NCBI GenBank assembly: GCA_946415365.1
Contig: CAMKSE010000003.1
Coordinates: 62,001-126,000 of the forward strand
Length of the DNA stretch: 64,000 nucleotides
Source of the DNA: an uncultured Prevotellaceae bacterium
GTDB taxonomy: Bacteria > Bacteroidota > Bacteroidia > Bacteroidales > Bacteroidaceae
Reading direction: 5' to 3'
Made by a program: the position numbers and the translations under genes. Under the pieces are notes generated by a model that was not told the origin of the DNA, made no database searches, and saw nothing but the letters and a program-made list of their open reading frames with translations. Shown piece by piece: positions 60,112 to 64,000 of this stretch; position 1 is the first letter of the stretch, and each line of letters starts with the position of its first letter.

Positions 60112-61302
60112 ATGAAGATATTAGTATTGAATTGTGGCTCGTCGTCTATCAAGTATGCGTTGTATAACATGGATGACAAGTCTGTGATGACCAGTGGTGG
60201 TGCTGAACGTGTGGGCCTTGAAGGGTCTTTCGTGAAGGTGAAGCTTGCCAATGGAGAGAAGAAGGAAATTATGCACGATATTCCCGAGCATACAGAAGGT
60301 GTGAAGTTCATCTTCTCGTTGCTGACGGATCCTGAGATTGGTGTCATTAAGAGCCTTGACGAGATTGATGCCGTGGGTCATCGTATGGTGCACGGAGGTG
60401 AGAAGTTCAATAAGTCGGTACTTCTGACTGACGAGGTGCTGAAGGAGTTTGAGAAGTGCAGCGACTTGGCTCCGCTTCACAACCCAGCAAACCTGAAGGG
60501 TGTGAATGCCGTGAAGGAACTGATGCCTGGTCTGCCGCAGGTAGGTGTCTTTGATACCGCCTTCCACCAGACGATGCCTCCGAAGGCATATATGTATGCC
60601 ATTCCCTATGAGTTATATGAGAAGTACGGTATACGTCGATATGGCTTCCACGGTACCAGTCACCGTTATGTGTCGCAGCGTGCCTGTGAGTTCCTTGGTA
60701 TTCCTGCCGAGGGTACAAAGATGGTGACCTGTCACGTTGGTAATGGTGGCTCTATCGCTGCTGTGGTCGATGGTAAATGTATAGACACATCTATGGGTCT
60801 TACTCCGTTGGAAGGTCTTGTCATGGGTACCCGTGCCGGTGATATCGACGGTGGTGCTGTGACATTCATCGAGAAGAAACTCGGCCTTGATGCTGATGGC
60901 ATGTCGAACTTGCTCAACAAGAAGAGTGGAGTAGCAGGCTTGACAGGTGGCTCCAGCGACATGCGTGACGTGGAGAGTGCTGCCAAGGCCGGCGACCCTC
61001 GTGCTAAACTGGCTCAGGATATGTATTTCTATCGTATCAAGAAGTACATTGGTGCCTATGCTGCAGCGATGGGTGGTCTCGATGTGGTGGTCTTCACAGC
61101 TGGTGTTGGTGAGAATCAAGTCTCTATGCGCTCTGAGGTCTGCAAGAACATGGAGTTCCTGGGCATTAAGTTCGACGAAGAGAAGAACAAAACTCGTGGC
61201 GAGGAGGTCATCATTTCCGCTGACGACTCGAAAGTGAAGGTTGTTGTCATTCCTACTGACGAGGAACTGATGATTGCCACCGACACGATGAACTTGCTGT
61301 AA
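60112..61302 (+). CDS. ackA: Acetate kinase, 396 aa
   Basis: It begins 'ILVLNCGSSSIKYALYNM' and contains 'FDTAFHQTMPPKAYMYAIP', 'RRYGFHGTSHRYVS' and 'CHVGNGGSIAAV', all typical of acetate kinase of the ASKHA fold. It uses acetyl phosphate and ADP to give acetate and ATP. It is in an operon with pta and ends at a terminator (61326-61351). Confidence 0.95.
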   Translation: MKILVLNCGSSSIKYALYNMDDKSVMTSGGAERVGLEGSFVKVKLANGEKKEIMHDIPEHTEGVKFIFSLLTDPEIGVIKSLDEIDAVGHRMVHGGEKFNKSVLLTDEVLKEFEKCSDLAPLHNPANLKGVNAVKELMPGLPQVGVFDTAFHQTMPPKAYMYAIPYELYEKYGIRRYGFHGTSHRYVSQRACEFLGIPAEGTKMVTCHVGNGGSIAAVVDGKCIDTSMGLTPLEGLVMGTRAGDIDGGAVTFIEKKLGLDADGMSNLLNKKSGVAGLTGGSSDMRDVESAAKAGDPRAKLAQDMYFYRIKKYIGAYAAAMGGLDVVVFTAGVGENQVSMRSEVCKNMEFLGIKFDEEKNKTRGEEVIISADDSKVKVVVIPTDEELMIATDTMNLL

Positions 61303-61325
61303 TGACAATATTCTAGCAACTATAT

Positions 61326-61351
61326 AAAGGCGACTCGTTAAAGTCGCCTTT
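61326..61351 (+). terminator. Terminator after ackA
   Basis: AAAGGCGACT … AGTCGCCTTT stem with a 5-6 base loop followed by TAATAGTATT; the stem is strong and the T tract is short. Confidence 0.7.
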
Positions 61352-61450
61352 AATAGTATTGTAAGTCATATTTGTATTTACAGAATCATTTTTTTTTGTA
61401 TAAATAATAACTTTTTTGTTATTGATTACAATAATTCAAAAAATTAGTTG

Positions 61451-61458
61451 TACCTTTG
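61451..61458 (+). promoter_or_regulatory. -7 box of the AT-rich operon
   Basis: TACCTTTG, 35 bases before the ATG at 61494; it rules out the open-frame start at 61416. Confidence 0.6.
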
Positions 61459-61493
61459 CACCCTGTTATAACAGTGACATAGGGGATATAAGT

Positions 61494-61910
61494 ATGACAA
61501 TTGCCGAACTTGCAGAAAAAACTGCCCACTTAACCCACACTTATCAGGTAACTCCTGAGGTGTATAATTATTTTCAACTTTGTAGTAAAGATTATAATCC
61601 TTTGCACACAGATGAGGAGTATGCAAAGTCGAAAGGTTATAAATCTGTGGTTATGTATGGGAATATCTTAAATGCTTTTGTTTCTCATTTTGTTGGTATG
61701 CTTCTCCCTACTAATGAGGTGATGATCCAGTTGCAGGATATCAATTATCGTAAACCCGTTTTCCTTAATGATGAAATCGTGCTTGACGCAAGTGTTGATA
61801 GTGTGTCGGAGGTAGTTAACATAGTTGACTATAAATTGAGATTTAACCGGATTGTAGATGGTAAGCCAGAATTAGTGGCTAGGGGACATGTACAAATAGG
61901 ATTAATATGA
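61494..61910 (+). CDS. MaoC-like hot-dog hydratase/dehydratase, 138 aa
   Basis: The single hot-dog domain contains 'YFQLCSKDYNPLHTDEEYAK', in which D-x-N-P-x-H is the hydratase motif of MaoC/R-specific enoyl-CoA hydratases, followed by 'VVMYGNILNAFVSHFVG'. It could act on an acyl-CoA or acyl-carrier intermediate. It is the first gene of an operon with a two-part transketolase and a short-chain dehydrogenase; it overlaps the next gene by four bases (ATGA). Base composition here is more AT-rich than in the core genes to the left. Confidence 0.78.
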   Translation: MTIAELAEKTAHLTHTYQVTPEVYNYFQLCSKDYNPLHTDEEYAKSKGYKSVVMYGNILNAFVSHFVGMLLPTNEVMIQLQDINYRKPVFLNDEIVLDASVDSVSEVVNIVDYKLRFNRIVDGKPELVARGHVQIGLI

Positions 61911-62743
61911 AGGAGGAACAAGTTCTGAAAATAAGACAATTGGCCAATAGTATTCGGAAAGATATTATTCGTATTGGCTATTTGGCTGAGAAGAAAGGTG
62001 CTCATTTTGGTGGCAGCTTGTCTTTGGCAGAGATATTAGCGACCTTGTACTCGTTTTTTATCACTTATGATTTAGAGGATTTAGAAAATAGAGACAGGCT
62101 GATCTTGAGTAAGGGACATGCAGCCTTAGCTCTTTATTGTGCCTTATTTGAACGAGGTTTTCTTTCTAAAGAAATGCTAGAGAAGTTTGAACAAAATGGT
62201 AGTGATATTGTTGCTCATTCCAAGAAAGATCTTCAAAAAGGTTTAGAGTTCTCTGGCGGCAGTCTTGGATTGGGTCTGTCATATGCAGTAGGTGTAGCCT
62301 ACGCCTGCAGAAAGAAAGAACTGAAGAATCGCATTTATGTAATTGTTGGTGATGGTGAGCTAAACGAGGGAATCACATGGGAATCTTTGATGTTTGCAGC
62401 GCATTACCATTTGGATAATTTGACGGTAATTGTTGACCATAACCATCTTCAGGCAGATGGGTTTATAGAGGATGTGATGAATACATCGCCTTTGGAGGAA
62501 AAGTTTATCTCTTTTGGCTTTGATGTAGATATCGTTGATGGTCATTCTGTACAGGATTTATATGAGGCATTAGCAAAAAGGACTGAGAGTTCCCCTAGAG
62601 CGATTATAGCGGAAACGGTAAAAGGTAAAGGTGTCTCTTTTATTGAGAATAAAGTTAAGTGGCACCATGGAAGCCTGAATGAACAGCGTTATCTGAAAGC
62701 GCTTAAGGAATTAGGAGAGGAGGCTGGCGATGATAGATTATAA
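61907..62743 (+). CDS. Transketolase-like, N-terminal (TPP-binding) subunit, 278 aa
   Basis: It has the transketolase N-terminal domain with 'HFGGSLSLAEILATLY', 'RLILSKGHAALALYCALF' and the TPP/Mg motif 'VIVGDGELNEGITWESLMFA'. It is half the length of a normal transketolase, with the C-terminal half encoded by the next gene, which it overlaps by 14 bases. Split transketolases occur in sugar-nucleotide and special-metabolite clusters, where they may make a branched or deoxy sugar. The exact reaction is unknown. Confidence 0.87.
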   Translation: MKEEQVLKIRQLANSIRKDIIRIGYLAEKKGAHFGGSLSLAEILATLYSFFITYDLEDLENRDRLILSKGHAALALYCALFERGFLSKEMLEKFEQNGSDIVAHSKKDLQKGLEFSGGSLGLGLSYAVGVAYACRKKELKNRIYVIVGDGELNEGITWESLMFAAHYHLDNLTVIVDHNHLQADGFIEDVMNTSPLEEKFISFGFDVDIVDGHSVQDLYEALAKRTESSPRAIIAETVKGKGVSFIENKVKWHHGSLNEQRYLKALKELGEEAGDDRL

Positions 62744-63695
62744 TTTGGAGCCATACGTTGGGCAGGCTCAGTCAACTGCATTATTTGGGATGTATTTGCC
62801 CGATCAAATTGAGAACAACCCTAAGGTGAATGTTCTTTCTGCCGATATGTCTGTTGCTGCGAGTCTCGATAGGTTAATCTGTCAATATCCGGAACATTTT
62901 ACTGAAATAGGAATTGCAGAACAGAATCTTATAGGCATTGCTGCTGGTATGGCTTCTGAAGGATATGTTCCTGTTGCAGTTGCCCAAGCTGCTTTTATAT
63001 CCATGAGAGCTTTTGAGATGGTAAGGCAGTATCTGGGGTATATGCAGAACAAGGTCGTTCTAATAGGTTTAAATGCAGGATTTTATCTTCAGTATTTTGG
63101 GAATACACATTACTGTATAGAGGATTTGGCAATCCTTAGGAGCATTCCTGGTATGACGGTGTTGTCACCAGCAGATGCGGGAGAAGCCGTTATGGCATTC
63201 CAGGAATCTTTGAGATGTAAAGGATCCGTATATATTCGTCTAACAGGAGGTTCTCAGATACCAGTTGTTTATCATGAAAGATGTGATTTCGAAATAGGGA
63301 AAAATATTGTGTTGCGAGAAGGCTCTGATGTGTGCATATTTGCTACAGGTGCATGTGTAGGGCATTCTTTGCTGGCTGCCGACATTCTAAAAGAATCAGG
63401 AATTGAGGCAAAGGTCGTGGACGTTCATACACTTAAACCTTTTGATAAGGATACGGTAGAATTGTCAAAAAACTGCAAGTTGTTTGTCTCTGTCGAAGAG
63501 CATAATGTGATAGGAGGTCTTGGTAGTGCTATCGCAGATTATATTTCTACGATGAAAGGTTTTCCGCCTCTCCTTAAATTGGGTGTTCACGATACTTTTT
63601 CTAAAGCAGGTGATTATGATTATCTGATGCTCCAACATCGGTTAACGCCAGAAATGATAGCAGAAGATATAAAACGGAAAATAATGTCACTATGA
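62730..63695 (+). CDS. Transketolase-like, C-terminal (pyrimidine-binding) subunit, 321 aa
   Basis: It contains the pyrimidine-binding domain ('FTEIGIAEQNLIGIAAGMA') with the conserved Glu and the C-terminal transketolase domain ('CIFATGACVGHSLLAADIL'). It completes the enzyme of the preceding gene as a heterotetramer. Its stop overlaps the start of the SDR gene (ATGA, 63692-63695). Confidence 0.87.
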   Translation: MIDYNLEPYVGQAQSTALFGMYLPDQIENNPKVNVLSADMSVAASLDRLICQYPEHFTEIGIAEQNLIGIAAGMASEGYVPVAVAQAAFISMRAFEMVRQYLGYMQNKVVLIGLNAGFYLQYFGNTHYCIEDLAILRSIPGMTVLSPADAGEAVMAFQESLRCKGSVYIRLTGGSQIPVVYHERCDFEIGKNIVLREGSDVCIFATGACVGHSLLAADILKESGIEAKVVDVHTLKPFDKDTVELSKNCKLFVSVEEHNVIGGLGSAIADYISTMKGFPPLLKLGVHDTFSKAGDYDYLMLQHRLTPEMIAEDIKRKIMSL

Positions 63696-64000
63696 AAACA
63701 GTTGTGATTACTGGGTGTAACAGAGGAATTGGGAAGGGACTGATGGAATATTTCGCCTCTCAAGGATGGCATGTCATTGCTATTGTGAGAAAAGCTAGTG
63801 AGGAGTTTCAACAAGAACTCACTAGATTATCTGAAATGTATCAGGTTCCCTTGACACCAGTATTTGCTGACTTAAGCGATAAAGAGTCCTTGACTACTGC
63901 CGTAACAAAGGTCTCTGAAATGGATTGCGCCATTGATGTTCTCATTAACAATGCAGGCATCAATATCAGTAGACCTGTTTTTTATTTGGATTATGAAGAT
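63692..64000 (+). CDS. Short-chain dehydrogenase/reductase, N-terminal part (cut by window end)
   Basis: The first 103 residues show the classical SDR cofactor motif 'VVITGCNRGIGKGLMEYF' (TGxxxGxG) and 'IDVLINNAGINIS' (NNAG). The catalytic Ser-Tyr-Lys lies beyond the window. It is the fourth gene of the AT-rich operon and would reduce or oxidise a keto/hydroxy group on the product or acyl chain made by its neighbours. Confidence 0.87.
   Translation, partial: MKTVVITGCNRGIGKGLMEYFASQGWHVIAIVRKASEEFQQELTRLSEMYQVPLTPVFADLSDKESLTTAVTKVSEMDCAIDVLINNAGINISRPVFYLDYED

Overview
The window looks like chromosomal DNA of a Prevotella-type member of the Bacteroidales. The evidence is a SusC/SusD pair with ECF sigma factor and FecR-type anti-sigma factor, a BspA-like leucine-rich repeat protein, secreted proteins ending in a short 'YDLQGRR…GIYI…GKK' type tail, KorAB 2-oxoacid:ferredoxin oxidoreductase, Na+-coupled transporters, and more than twenty promoters with the Bacteroidetes -7 box TAnnTTTG. 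The assignment comes from gene content and signals only; no database search was possible.

Layout. 1-8.3 kb: surface/secreted proteins (ATPase fragment, two lipoproteins, a 1045-residue LRR protein, a secreted protein) and a membrane TPR/HTH regulator whose promoter region shares a 74-bp module with the secreted-protein gene. 8.3-10.7 kb: a small accessory segment with a VapE/DUF3874-like helicase bracketed by inverted clusters of ATCTCTCCC iterons, plus a DUF6078-like protein. 10.8-15.5 kb: korA-korB and a DASS-family anion/Na+ symporter. 15.5-24 kb: upp with an RsbW/STAS partner-switching pair, then sigma-fecR-susC-susD. 24-30 kb: acyl-CoA ligase, a frameshifted adenine deaminase with a SemiSWEET, prfB, a small membrane protein, a CYTH protein and VanZ. 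30-39.6 kb: two tandem NSS transporters, an HhH protein and a CotH protein in one operon, followed by tatA-tatC, a NapH-NapG-like fusion and a Tat-signal aldo/keto reductase. 39.6-50.9 kb: an AEC carrier, a cupin lipoprotein, a two-component system divergent from a TolC/HlyD/two FtsX permeases/ATPase export operon. 51-58 kb: tRNA-Pro, two unfamiliar envelope proteins, a secreted alpha/beta hydrolase, murF, folP-cdaA. 59-61.3 kb: pta-ackA. 61.4-64 kb: a visibly more AT-rich operon (MaoC-like, split transketolase, SDR) that runs off the edge.

How the genes work together. KorAB, Pta-AckA and the Na+-linked carriers fit an anaerobic, acetate-producing, sodium-using life. The Tat genes sit with a membrane polyferredoxin and a twin-arginine oxidoreductase, which suggests one exported electron-transfer module. 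The sigma/FecR/SusCD set is a self-regulated outer-membrane uptake system with no enzyme beside it.

The most unusual signals are families of short repeats that have entered both spacers and reading frames: a 15-bp palindrome repeated at a 22-bp period (8.4 kb and inside the TolC-like gene) with a 21-bp-period relative at 45.3 kb; 9-bp arrays inside the NapH-NapG fusion and murF; and 7-bp arrays in the hydrolase gene and between the murF and folP promoters. Several -7 boxes lie so close to start codons that leaderless or almost leaderless mRNAs are predicted.
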